Origin: Phoronis australis
Lineage: Eukaryota > Phoronida > Phoronidae
Length of the DNA stretch: 64,000 bases
Direction: 5' to 3'
Assembly: GCA_002633005.1 (NCBI GenBank)
Contig: NMRA01000026.1
Coordinates: 1,120,860-1,184,859, forward strand
Shown: positions 24,226-36,981 of the stretch, piece by piece
Layout of the letters: each line of letters begins with the position of its first letter
Numbering within the stretch: position 1 is the stretch's first letter
Position numbers and translations under genes: made by a program
Notes under the pieces: generated by a model
What the model saw: only the letters and a program-made list of their open reading frames with translations
Told to the model about the DNA's origin: nothing
The model's database searches: none

Positions 24226-27200
24226 TTTTGTTTATCTACCACATTCCTGGGTTTAGCAGACTTTCAAGTCGACCTTTCCACTATTTATAAGAAGCTGATT
24301 ACCTGTTTTCACTCTTTTCAAGTTATCGACTACAGAATTTGACACCTTTTTGAAATTTCGTAATCGGTTAATTCAGTTATGACGAGAAGGGTGTAACCTG
24401 AGGTGTTGAACAAGGCAGGTACTCAACCGCTGTCATGGACTGGGTGTCTGTGCGCTGATATTCTAGACTGCTTGGAATACGGCAACGCAAACAAACGCTA
24501 TTGCAAAGTATGGTGACCTTTTCGCTAACATCTCGTCGACCCTTTTCATCTCTGAAAACAGAATTTGTGACGCATCTATTTTGTATTGTTAGGGACAGTG
24601 TCGAACATAAACTATCAGCATTGAATTCCTTGTCCCTCTAATGCGTTTCAGACTGACTCTGACTTTATTTAATGGCTTCCGTTTAATCTGAGAATCAATG
24701 TCTAATAATAGCATATAGATTTGATTCAACGGTCCATGGAAGGCCAATAAACTCGGGTTTTTGAAAGTTGGCTACTTGACTTAACTGTCTCGAACAAAAA
24801 AGCAAACGAGCTAGGAAACTACTCGACACAATACCATAACTTTTTGTTTCACAAGTAACAGTGGACGTTTTACATTTACAGTCATGTTCGCGTTATTAGG
24901 ACAAGAAGGAGTTCGCAAGCTCCGTGGCCCCATTGTTTATTAAACCAATCACTGATAGTGTGACCACTTCCGGGTCATTCTTGCCATAAATTGCTGAAGA
25001 GGGTCAACAAAACTAAACAGTTCTTAAATAAATAAAAACTACGAAATGACCCAAAGCTCTCCGAGAGAACGACGTGAACACGTTGGCTTACTCGAGACAT
25101 GTTTGTTTCAAATTGGCCGGGCAATTGTAACTGCTGTGGGTATCCATTAGTTGGCGGCAAATGTGGCAAATTGTGGTGTTGGAATTAACCACTGTGTGAA
25201 CGACTGTGGAGAAAGGCACGGTTGCCCGTGGCATGGACATCCCTGACATGTCGGTAGCAATTCTCGTAAACAACGTTAGTATAATATTTACAGACACTGT
25301 GTGTATTGTGTACACAATAAAATTGAGACTCCTTGAACCAGAGCCATAGTACAGCCATTGTGGGTATCGGAGGGGGATTTCCTTTTAACTTCTCTCAAGG
25401 ATAATAGGTCTTTATAACCTCAGGTCGCCTCGATCTAATGCGTAGGGTTAAATGTTCCCTTAAAAGTTGCCCTCTTAAGTGGATTCTCATTGACTTGCTA
25501 ATCAGATTTGAAAATCGGAATCGTTTTACGGCTTACAATGAAGAACCCGTAGAAGTTCTGTGGTCGAAGGAATTTCAATGTGTTGCGAATCCTTGTTGTG
25601 GAATGGGGTGCGAAATGCACTATGACGACATATTCTCCCGCTTTCTTTACTCGTCTGTAAACATCTTCAGAGCTTAGCTATCTGCCACCGTTGCTGGATA
25701 TCCGTGGGCTAATGTTTTTACAGAAATTTACACGAGTTTACACACCCAAGGGCAAACCCATGTGCAGTCTCATTAGTAGCCGTTCTCACACATTTTAAAC
25801 ACGATTAGATGTGCTATGTTTGAACAGTTAGAGCGCCTATCAACCCGTCTTCGTCAAAAACTAACTTTGGATTTGTGTAAACAATAGTTATTGTGTAAGA
25901 TAAAAATTAGACCAGTTATAATTATAAAACTCCACTCGTCTTGTTCGTACCCCAAATAATAATGCATTTTTGAGTGATCTAAAGCAAAATTTGAATTCCC
26001 TGAAAGCATTCATATATATCAGCTTCAGAACACCTAGTCCTCAAACTCCTGATTTCGTACAAGGCCAAATCCTCGAGTAGTTCTACACAAATCTACAACC
26101 TGGCAATATATGACGTCATGCTAGTTTTTTTTTGCTGCACCAACTCGTGGGATATTTCACTGAAATCTTACTCCTATTATTTTCTATCGTCAATTTTGCA
26201 ATGTTTTTGGTACTTTGTTGATAAAAGAATATCCGCTGGAGTTAATTTTTATTTGCCATCATCGTTAACGTTTAGCGGAACATTTTAATTGTTAACAGGT
26301 CAATCATATGTTATGACAATTTTCTGATTGCCAAACAATTTTTTCGTCACGACTGACACAGAAAGTAAACACCGTGCAAGTAACAGATGGATAGTTGTTC
26401 CTGTACACTACAGTCGTTATAAGCTTTTAATAACACCCTGTTGAATTTAGATAAAGGCGTGCCAGAAACACTCCCGAATCCGTTATGTTCGGATCACGAC
26501 TACGCGAGATCTCCTCGTCGCCCTGCCTACCGAGTTGTTCCCCGACTCATCCTCTAAGACAACATTTGTAACGATAGGTGTGTAATTAATTAGTATTCAT
26601 TAGTGAATAGACTTACGCGTCCTTTGATGTTCGGATGACGGGGGCAGTAGTTGCCACCCCACGCACCAAACAGTAAATAAAACACGTGGCGGTCGATGAA
26701 CGTGAGTTCATAACTCTCCCATGAAGATTGTCAATCGATGGCACATACCTAGTCAATGTCCCGTATGTGTTCCATTTCACACGTCTGCTGTTGTCAGCTC
26801 AAAACTACTTGCTTTGACTTAGTGTAAACACAACCTGCTTACTTTCGCCTTTTTTAACTTTAAATTTCAAGTTTCTGTTAGACGCTGTATGATAATTCAA
26901 AAATGTACTTTTCTGATATTGTACTTTTTATTTTGAATATGTGTTCATTTTCAAAACTTAAATCTATTTCTCATAAGCTGCAGAAATCATTATGGAATCT
27001 ACATTTGAGTGTCGTTTTTATAACGTCAAATTAATTTGTCCATTATCATTTAATAATCATTGTTTACATTCTGAAGAATCGTACAGCAGGGGAAGCACCA
27101 TGGTAGATGAAATTTCATCCGTGTCAAAACGTCTCCTTAGCTATGGCTCAGTCTGACAATTGTTAAATCGGTGCGACTGTTCACACTTATTGACATCAAG

Positions 27201-27974
27201 GTTACGACTGACAGACGAGTGTCCAGAATTCTGAAAATAGTGTAAGCCTTTTCCACATACATGCAGTCTAACGCTTTTCGGGAAAAATCTAACAATTTTA
27301 AATATTTTAAAACTTTATGCGACTGTAGGACTTCTTTGGAACCTACGTAATGTAGAACTACTAACACTAAGAGCAATGGAGGTGGAGTTCCGCAGACGCA
27401 AGAAACCTCACGAAAAAGCAAGATCTCTTAAGACCCGCAAAATCTCGCTAGTTATTAAAGACGTATGTTTCACTTGACCTTACTGGTGATTGATCGATGA
27501 GGTTGGAAAGTTAAATTATGTGATAGAAAGAACTAGACAAGTTATTTCCGTTCCATAAATGAAAATTTCTCGCCGCAAGTGCAACGCAAGCGCATCGCAG
27601 CCCACGTGGTCGCTTCCGCCTTGAGTTTTGAGTGGATTGAAATGAGCACGACTCACTCCACCTCAGAAGCAGGTGACAAGTTGACACCGGGGTGTCAATT
27701 AGTTCTGACTGTCATCTATATGCATTTGCGCTGTGTCATTTTGCGCTGTGTCAAAAATGCCGTGTAAATGCAACGTTTGATAGGAACAACCAAACTCACA
27801 TTTGCACGACACTGAAATTATAGCGGCAAAAATACCGACGAATTGAAATCTTCTGTGGTTCATATCAAAGTTCTACTGTGCCCGACTAGGTACATCAAAA
27901 AGAATAGCATCGCGTCGTTATGGGCCTGATTATAATTATCGAGTGGTGATTTTGTCGTCATTTCACCAAACAAG

Positions 27975-28115
27975 CTTGAAGGGACACAGTCAGTTTTAGT
28001 TTAGGGCCAAAACACGCATTTTGAGAATCATTACTGGTTAGGGCAGACTTAGTGAAGTCGTAAGCTGTGATCAGAGCTATAAAACAGCAAAATCCGTTGC
28101 GTTTTTATGACATTA
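27975..28115 (+). repeat. Dispersed repeat family B, copy 3
   Basis: Begins 'gaagggacacagtcagtttt' and contains 'ttactggttagggcagactt', 'gtcgtaagctgtgatcagag', 'ctataaaacagcaaaatccg' and 'ttgcgtttttatgacatt'. It is among the better copies of the family. Confidence 0.6.
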
Positions 28116-28305
28116 GTATTTTCAAGTGATCGAAAGTATTTCAAGTGTTATCAGTTGACAACATATTTTTTCCACAAACCATTATTGGTTGGTTCGACGG
28201 ATTGAAAGTTTCCGAACATTCGTAGTTAAATCGATGTGTGTGGCAACAACGTAAAGTAGTATATGATTAAATAAATTATATAAATACATTTATAAATTCA
28301 CAAAA

Positions 28306-28420
28306 CGTTTTTAAATTCCACAGGGCAGGCACCTTGTTATTATTGTAAGTACCGCGACTATATCGTTTTTAAATTCCCCGACAGGTTCCTTGTTATTCTT
28401 GTAAGTTATTCAACTATTTC
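28306..28420 (+). repeat. Two-unit 58-bp tandem repeat
   Basis: Units start at 28306 and 28364. Both begin 'cgtttttaaattcc' and contain 'ccttgttatt-ttgtaagt', with scattered mismatches and a small indel. Confidence 0.7.
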
Positions 28421-31400
28421 GTACAAGTTAAACATAAAATTCTAAAACATTTTAGTATTCAAGCTGTCAGAGTTGTCAATTGTTAACTACATGCAATACA
28501 ATATCACTAGATAACTTGTCAACCCACTGTCCTGTTTTTCAATACAAATCCATTGAAACTTTCCACACACAAAAGAAGTTTTCCTGACTTGTCCACCTCT
28601 GTGTAACAAGAACTTTGTATTGGATCATTCCGTCACTGATGAAATCCCCGGCGTTGGCCCCTTGACACCGTCAATGGACGTTACGTGAATACGTCTATGT
28701 TGATTCGAGTGTTAATGCGAGCTGTCAACGACAGTGAAAAACGCCTGGCTCCACCATTCAACTAAAACAAACATTATCGAGGAATATATACATGGTTGAA
28801 TATAATTAATTTCTTCACTTAATGTTACACCAGCTCTGTATGAGGTGACTGAAATGAATTGTTGACAATACAGTGGAAATCGGCGTGCGCCATTCAATCA
28901 ATACAACATGTGCTTCTCAAGCCACACATGCATGATTTGGCGCCGTAACAGACATTTTGGAGAAGAGAAGGTGAAATCATTCTACATTTAACTACGAGGG
29001 AAAACATTGAAACGATGATAATAGTGTGTAAACACATTAAGTTGTATAGATAAAGCAAAATTTGTGTGTTTTTGTTTGATAAAAATGTCTGGAAAGAACT
29101 GCTAGAGTTCTGAGGGCTTTCGTGAGGAACACTTTTTAAAATGGAAAAGTTGTAGAAAAAATTACTCAACAAAAAACCGTTGTAGATATAGTCTCTGAAT
29201 AGATCCGGTGCACCTGTATAAAAATATGTCACAGGATCGCTTTACTAATCCGGTGTTATTAAATTAGCCGTACGCGTTTATCCGCTTGAGCGCTGTTCCC
29301 CAATATATCCCGCCTGACTTCCTATTTTGTAGAGCCAGTCAGATTTCTAATCAATCAATACTCCATAATCGCATAGATTGTTAAATACTGCTAACAAACA
29401 AAGCTGTTGATTTATAAGTTAGGCATTTTTGTAATCAACAGAAAGAAAAACATACAATTAGTACGGAACCAGACGTGCACCTGGTCTGATCTCAATATAG
29501 CCATGTTATTCCACCTGAGAACTATAGACAGTGATTCTGACGAGGGAACATATACTTAGCAGCCTCTGAGCCAACTTATATTTATTTAGCTCGACTAAAT
29601 TGTTCAAACATCAAAAACTATTTTTGTTTGCGCACAAATTTTGTTTACATTCCAATTGGTCCCGCATATTTTTGTATTGAACTGTTTGCGTTTTCAGGCA
29701 CTCCGAGCCTGGGTCGTTCAAGAACTGTTATGAAATTAGTATATTGACTGTATTACTTATAAGACTCATTGAAAATTTTATCTCAATGGTCCTATGTACA
29801 CTTATAAAGCCGGTTTCGGTCTATATTGTGATATGCATGAATACAAAATTAATGTGTGGAATTCTTAGCCATTGCGTGACCATTGGACGTACCAAAATAT
29901 TTTCTTAACAAGATTATGAATATAAAAGATTTGCGCTTCCTAGATCGGGGCAACCGAATAGAGCCCTTCCGGGCCTAATGTTGACCCAAGCTCGCTATTC
30001 CCTCCAGTTTTGTTGTCTTTAACGGAAATCTCCCCCGAAATCTTTTTCGGTTGACGTGTTATCCGAATTTATTGACATCACACCCCAAAGGCATCTTTTG
30101 TACAACACCTCACATTTAGGCTACCACACGATTCACCTGTGAAGATCGTTATTAACAAGATGAGCAAAACAGACGCTCTTACAAAGCCAAGTGAAGGCTC
30201 GTTTTCAAAAGATATACGCCTCTTGACATCTAGTTTGCCATGTCCTAATTATATACACTGGTCGCACAACAATTTAATTTCTAACGTATTTGCAAAGTTA
30301 AAATTGTCATGTTAAAAACAAATGGCTTTCGTTAATGGTGAAGTGCGGCTACTTCAAAATACTTGCACATATTTCATTTTCAGTCTCCGTAATGCGCTGC
30401 CCGATGAATTTGGTTGGTTTGTCTAGAGTTGCTCTTTATGTACACTTTGTCCGAGCCAGTGACGAGACTAGCACTTCATGTTGTCCGTGCCAGGACTCGA
30501 CGGGCTAAAGTCAATTTATTTTAAAAGCAGCGATCGATAGAAGTCAGAGATAAACTATCAAATTTTAATGCTGGACAATTAACTTTAATTCAGGAGTGTA
30601 TTTAGAGAGATGTCTGTCTGTCTTCGCGGTGTTATTTTTAATCCACACTGTCAACAACAATTAGCTTCCAACACAAACAAGTTGTACAATTGTGAAAACA
30701 GTGCGAATACGTTGACTCCTTTTGGTTGGATAACAACAACAGGAGCGGCTGACTTCTCAGATTGGTATTATTTCAAAGTGCCCAACTGAATAAGGTGGTT
30801 TTTAATTACATTTGTCACATCTCGAAGCCGGACTGCCCACTGGACATTTTAGTGTTCGAGTCCTTCTCAAACAGTCTGTCACCCAACGCACATCGGTTTT
30901 GCGCGTATAATTTAAAGGTCCACGCACCGACTTATACTTTAAAGCCAGGACATATATCAGTTTTACCGACACGGACAAAAACACGGTTTTTCGAAAGCAG
31001 CACAAATGGCCAATTTTCCACTGGTATTCGAAGACAGGCCTATGTTTGATGAACCACTGTTATTCGAATGAAATTGCCAACGAACAACGCTTTCACACCA
31101 AAGAAGTTCTCGGTACAATCTCTCGAAAACGGTAAAAGCAATGGGGGCCGACTTAAGCGTTGTTCAATCTGAAAAAGATCCCCTTGAACGATGTCGCTTT
31201 CGAGGTTTTTTCCCCAAAGTTAATACCCACTTCCACTTGTCCCCAGTCTGTTGCATCAAGTTATAAGATGGAGTCAGAAGTTCTAAGAACGAGTTTGGTT
31301 TGCCAGGGCCTTATCACCGTTATCACCACCCTTAGTTTTTCGAAGGCAGAGCCGTTATTCTTTGCGTTCTCCAGTAATTAACCGGACACGCTAGTACCTG

Positions 31401-34400
31401 TAGGCGCCTCACAATCTCAGGCGCGATGGCTAAAAAGTGTAAGCTTAATTGGACGACTTTTCGAAGAGTTAATTAACATCCTAGCATACCCAACTTTAGA
31501 TTTAAAGTGAAAAGGTTCACGAATTTAGTGGGAAATTCATTTGTGGGATGTTTTTTACCTTTCACTGTTATTAGTTCTATTTACTTTTATATACGTCGCA
31601 CGTAAAGACACTACACGTCATCATGAGAGAGCCAAACCTTCACATTTTGCAGGTTTATTTGTTTAAGATCCTATAGACCGATTAATTTAAAGATATTCCT
31701 GGTATGAATTATACTAAACATTAACATAATTATTTTTGCTTGTGTTTGTCTTATTCATCATTAGTATTAATATTATCATTCATTTTCAAACTTTTCCTGC
31801 TGTGAACAGGCAGAATTCTAAATTGAATTCAGAGTCAGCGTACCTTTTCTTATCATTTGATTAATTCTCAAGCGAAAAGTTGATCACCGCAGCATCCATG
31901 TTCTTATGATCTTTTTGAGATTTTTATGAATTTGTAATCATCATCAAAACCTACATATTATTCCCCTCGTGTTTTTGTTATTTTCCCACCAGCAACGAAC
32001 TTTTCAAGGTATTTGTTATGTTTTTTCAATGACCATGCAATAAACCTCTTAACTTCTGAGGCCTGGAAACGACCCGTGAGTGGACAGTCTGTGTTTAACC
32101 TGTGGGAACCCTGGCAAGCTTTCCCTCTTTTTATAACGTTACGTTATTAAATCTGACAGTTGACAGTTACCGCTTTTTAGACCACAAAAGTTTTCCTGTC
32201 ACGGATATCGTTCATTACCGAGTCGTTGCTTGGTCCATCTATTCAAATATACCTGTCTCTTCTTAAACCACGTATAATAGAGGGGGGGGTGGGCAAAAAC
32301 AATTCTTTGTATCATCTTCGTTCATGTTATGAAGCAAAAAAGAAGTACACCTCGATTTTTACTTCGTTGTATATTACCCTACCATCCTTACTCCGGCTGA
32401 GCCCGACCGCAACTGCCATTTAACCTGTTAACTTAATTAACGCGGAATTGTTCCAGAATAGCGATAAATATGTAACACAGTGATGCGTTTATCACATGTC
32501 GATGCTGTGCCAACCTGCTAGAGAATTATGCTAATACAAAACCAATCTCCTTTGTATAGAATCTTTTGACAGACATATTTTTATAGCTGGTAAAACTTGC
32601 AAGTATGGTATAGCTGCCGAGAGAGTATATTGTTTTTGGACTAGTGAGGTTATGTGGACATTTGGTATGATTATGGAAAGAGCAATACATGTCAGGAATG
32701 AATTAGTCGGCGCAGTTCAATACATTTTGTTTCACTGGTTAATGATGAGAATAGCTTAATTTGTACAACTTTGATGATATATCTTAAGAACGATGACGCC
32801 GAAAGAAGATGCCGAAGCAGTGAAAGTAGCGATGAAATATTAAGATATTGACGACGATGGCGATAATCAATGAGAGTTGATGGAAATCCTTCACCACGTC
32901 TTTTAACATACACACGAGAGGTGTCTTGAAATTTCGATGTCAAAATTTTATCATAAGTGTTGAAAATGAAGTTGGTGAAACTGCGAATATTTTTAGACTC
33001 TCCATCAATGAGCAAAACGCTAACTCGACAGACTTATCAGGTGATGAAGGGACCGACGGTAATGAATAACGTGTGAAAGACATTTGTAAAAAACAAGCGG
33101 CGCCAACGATTTGCTCGGTTGTCTGCTGCGAGTCAACACACAGATCTCACACATACTCTTACAACTGACACTGCTAGCTCCACGCCGCTTGTATTTGTTC
33201 ACACGCAACTCAGCGAATTCATGTTAGTCGGGTTTCGTTGTTGTGTCGACCTCTAAACCAAACGCATCCTTACTTACTGTGCCAAATTACAAATTAGTGT
33301 AAATTTATTACAAAGATTTTGATCCGTCCAATATGCCTGTGATGTGAGAGAATGAGAGCTTGGAAAGTAAAGTTTCTCCTAAAATATATGGTTGAATTGT
33401 ATTTTGCCAAAGTTAAACATCCAATATAGCATTTGCATGCAATTATAGGCTCTTGTGTTCTGCAAAGTGTATATTTTAACTGAGCCTCTCCGATTGGATC
33501 AACAAAAAGTGTTTTGTAAGTAGAGAGCTATATCGCTTACATAGGGAAAACACAGAGTGAAGATAAACGGAGTTTTGTCTTAGAACACATAGCGATTTTG
33601 ACAGTTTCCTCCACTCGTGGGGAGTCCTATCTGAACAAAAACAAATTCTAGCTTTATCAAGCGGCTGGAAATAACATGAAATTTGTGTGGTACAGCGATG
33701 GTCGCGATTTGGCTTATTTCAAGGCGCGCCTTATCGTGCGTAGACCACACTGCTACTTACATTAGGGCATTTTGAAAAACTACGCGAACACCATCAGTCT
33801 CCCTAGGGAACTATTCCGGGTGAGAAATAGCTCACTCGGTCTCTCATAAACACCAGAAAGCATAAAAGTACCATAGTTAGCTGTTGCCACTCCTTCGTGA
33901 AGACGACTTTAACGAGTGGTTCATCCCAAAGTTTGATTTTAAAATGTAAAATAAACTTGTTTAGATTTGTTGGGTAAAACTGAGGTCAAACCGAAATCGC
34001 AAAATTTGAACTGGATCAAATTAAGTTCGCGACAGCCAATCTGTCCGTTGAAGCAGTCTACCAACTCGATTCGCTCCATTTTTTTCACCACGTATAATTA
34101 GGGACGCTAACTCGCCCTATGACAAACCAAAACAAAGGGATCCACTCCAAAACATCAACCAAAACAACGGTATCAAAGATGGCGCTGCGTGGCGCTTATG
34201 TCTTTATGAATGAACGGAATAAAACTGCGTGATTCATTTGCTGTTTAAGGGGTGGTTTTGCCATTTAAAACAAATGCTTCATAATGGCACGTTTAAAACA
34301 GCGCCTTTAAAAGTATGAGGAATTCCTTTCTTTGTTAAGCATGAGATTTCCCTCCTATCAAGAATATTTCGTAATTATCTAATGATGAATAAAATTCAAT

Positions 34401-36434
34401 TAATCCTACGAACCTGTAAGCTAAGTACTTCTACTTATTTAGTTGTTCTATTAATTTGCATAATTTTACTCAGGCCCGGGGGGGCTATCTATACAAAAAG
34501 TTCTTACTCACCGGTCGGAAAGGAAAACGCATTGATTGCGATGATCATAACATTGTTGGTTTCGGACATGCTTAGCAAGGCCTTCATATATTGCCATATA
34601 CAGTATTCTTAGACGGTGTTTGCTGGTTGGCGTCTGTGGTGTTGTTTTCTCTAGTAATAATTGCGTACAGATTTATTGGTAAACACTTTCGTTTTTACAC
34701 GATTTTAGTGCCTTATCTATGTAACTTAAGCTTTTATATATAAACCATTTGCTTGTTACGTGTCTTGACGTTTCAGACAACTTCTAGAAAACACGTTGAA
34801 CTTCGATGGCATTGTATATTGTACGCTTTAGTTTTGTATTTACCCCCGCAACTGTAACGCAAATCACTACTCCATCTGCTGATCAAAACTCAAATACCGC
34901 AATTTCTCTCACATAAGAAACAAGCTTATTGGAATTATTCAAAACACCGTTAACAGCGATATCTGCCAGCCATTATGAGCTATCAGAGTGCCCAATGTTC
35001 TCTAACTGTGGAACAATGTCTCAAGCACTTAGTCGGATATCTCACATAGATCAGTGTTGCTAGCTAGGGGTTTGTACTCGTTGTAATAACATGAAGCGTA
35101 CCCAAATGACTCAATAATTTGTGAGTCGAGTATCCAAGTGCTGCGGACAGTTTACTGACTAAACAAAACCAATGAGTGAGACATCGACTTTTCGCAGATT
35201 TTCACGTGAAAGGAGGACAGATTGGATAACAAGCATGTGTTAGAGCTATGCACTTCTACTGACCAATTTCGCACGATAAAAATCGACTATTGAAGAATGT
35301 CAGCAAAACTTTTCGGCCAACAATGGCCAGGAAGTTGGTTAGAAAAATACTTTTGTTCGTATCAGATGTTAATAACTCGATTTTAAAGCTGTATGTCTTT
35401 GTAATTTCTAACTGGGAAACTTATCTCTATAAAATCAACCTCAACATTTCGGTTAACATTATGATGTCATGAAGAGCATTAAAAATATAAGTAAAAACGC
35501 TCCAGAAAACAAAACAAATTCAATGGTCCGTTATCTATCAATTCCAACAGGGCGTTGAAACCGGTGCTATCATAACAATTGTGGTTTGGTGGGTAATTAG
35601 ATTAGGATATTTCCTCATTTTGAAAAGGATGTTAATAAAAAATATCGGCGTTGTCCAACAACATAGATAATTCTCAGTTCATTCTGGTTGAAAGGTCCGT
35701 TCAAGGTCTTTTTGGCGAAACGACTGCCTTTGAGCGTTTCGTACTCTACACTTCAAAGTTGTATAGAATTCTTCACAGTACGCTGTGCAGTATACTAGTT
35801 ATTTCAACTAATCAAGTTCTACCATAGACTCGAAGAAATTGTAACCTTGTCTTGCAACACGTAGATTGGCCGCCGAGTGTGTGTCTTGGATCGCCAGGGC
35901 GTCTACATATATGTAAAAGCCCGGAAATCATTTAGAAATACATTGACTGAAAAAATCTCAAAAGTTCATTCAATTGTCCGGTATATTCTATCAAAACATG
36001 CAACTTTCACTTTCCAAATCAATTCTAATTGGTTCAAGGATACCCTTCAGGTATGTCCGATCTTTCAAATCTCGCTTTACATTGGCCTCAAGATTCCTAC
36101 AAGTTTAAACTGTTCACCAGGAATCGTTTGCGATGAAATTTTAATTCCAAATGCTATAAAACTCCTTAGTGAGGTAAGATAAAGATAAATACATTAGAAT
36201 CGCTGCGTAATGCGACGTGCCTTAAGGCGTTAGATTCAGTGCATTTTTTCTAAACAAAATTAATCAAGTTTGTTTTTCAAGTACACAACGGTATAAATGC
36301 ATGTGCTAACAGTGATGTTTGCTCTGACTAGCGAGTAAATCACAATACGTATCCTGTATAGTGCGTGGCGGACGAGCCGCAGGATTCAAGAAAGGAGCTG
36401 AGATGAGCTACAAAATAAATTTCTGGCTCAGGTC

Positions 36435-36585
36435 TTACATGGGCCTGCCACACTCCCATTCCCCATAGCCGACCACAATAAACAGCAAGTTGTCGAATCG
36501 GTGACACATGAAAAAGTTGCTAGTGGATCCGAAGCCCAATTGTCAGCGATAAACAGAAAAGTATCTCCTCGTAAAGATTGTTCTC
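36435..36585 (+). repeat. 151-bp exact duplicate, left copy, ending at an N
   Basis: Runs from TTACATGGGCCTGCC to GATTGTTCTC and is identical base for base to 36831-36981. It ends immediately before the N at 36586. Taken with the half MITE that follows, this looks like an assembly artefact rather than a biological duplication. Confidence 0.9.
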
Positions 36586-36586
36586 N

Positions 36587-36834
36587 TGATAACCAATCGA
36601 TTTAAAAATGAGTTTTATGTCATTTAGCACATTTAAATGTTCCAAATTGTCACAGTGAAAAAAATCTTAGCGTGCAGCGCTACCTTGCGATAACTTCGAT
36701 GACGTCAGGGTCACCAACCCTTTACTTCGATGGTCATCAACTACCGAAGCCAGTATGAACGGTCCAGTTAACTGCGCTGTTTACGTCGACGCTCCGCTCA
36801 GACCGGAGTTAAGTCAATATGAAAGGGCCTTTAC
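36587..36834 (-). mobile_element. Truncated TA-flanked MITE (half of a roughly 513-bp element)
   Basis: Read on the minus strand from 36834, it matches 48111 onward for about 246 bp: TAAAGGCC, TCTGAGCGGAGCGTC, ATCGCAAGGTAG and GTGACAATTT occur in the same order. It stops at the N at 36586, so the other half of the element is missing at the gap. Confidence 0.8.
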
Positions 36835-36981
36835 ATGGGCCTGCCACACTCCCATTCCCCATAGCCGACCACAATAAACAGCAAGTTGTCGAATCGGTGA
36901 CACATGAAAAAGTTGCTAGTGGATCCGAAGCCCAATTGTCAGCGATAAACAGAAAAGTATCTCCTCGTAAAGATTGTTCTC
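36831..36981 (+). repeat. 151-bp exact duplicate, right copy
   Basis: Identical to 36435-36585 at an offset of 396 bp. Here the sequence continues into unique flank (GGCATGGCGTGAGAG), so this is probably the genuine copy. Confidence 0.9.

Larger units (their letters stand above)
24226..36434. other. Gene-free region downstream of noggin
   Basis: No coding exon of any known family is recognised in these 12 kb. Seen here are a family B repeat (27975), a two-unit tandem repeat (28306) and a CRE-type TGACGTCA at 26111-26118. Open frames are short and random-looking. Confidence 0.45.
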
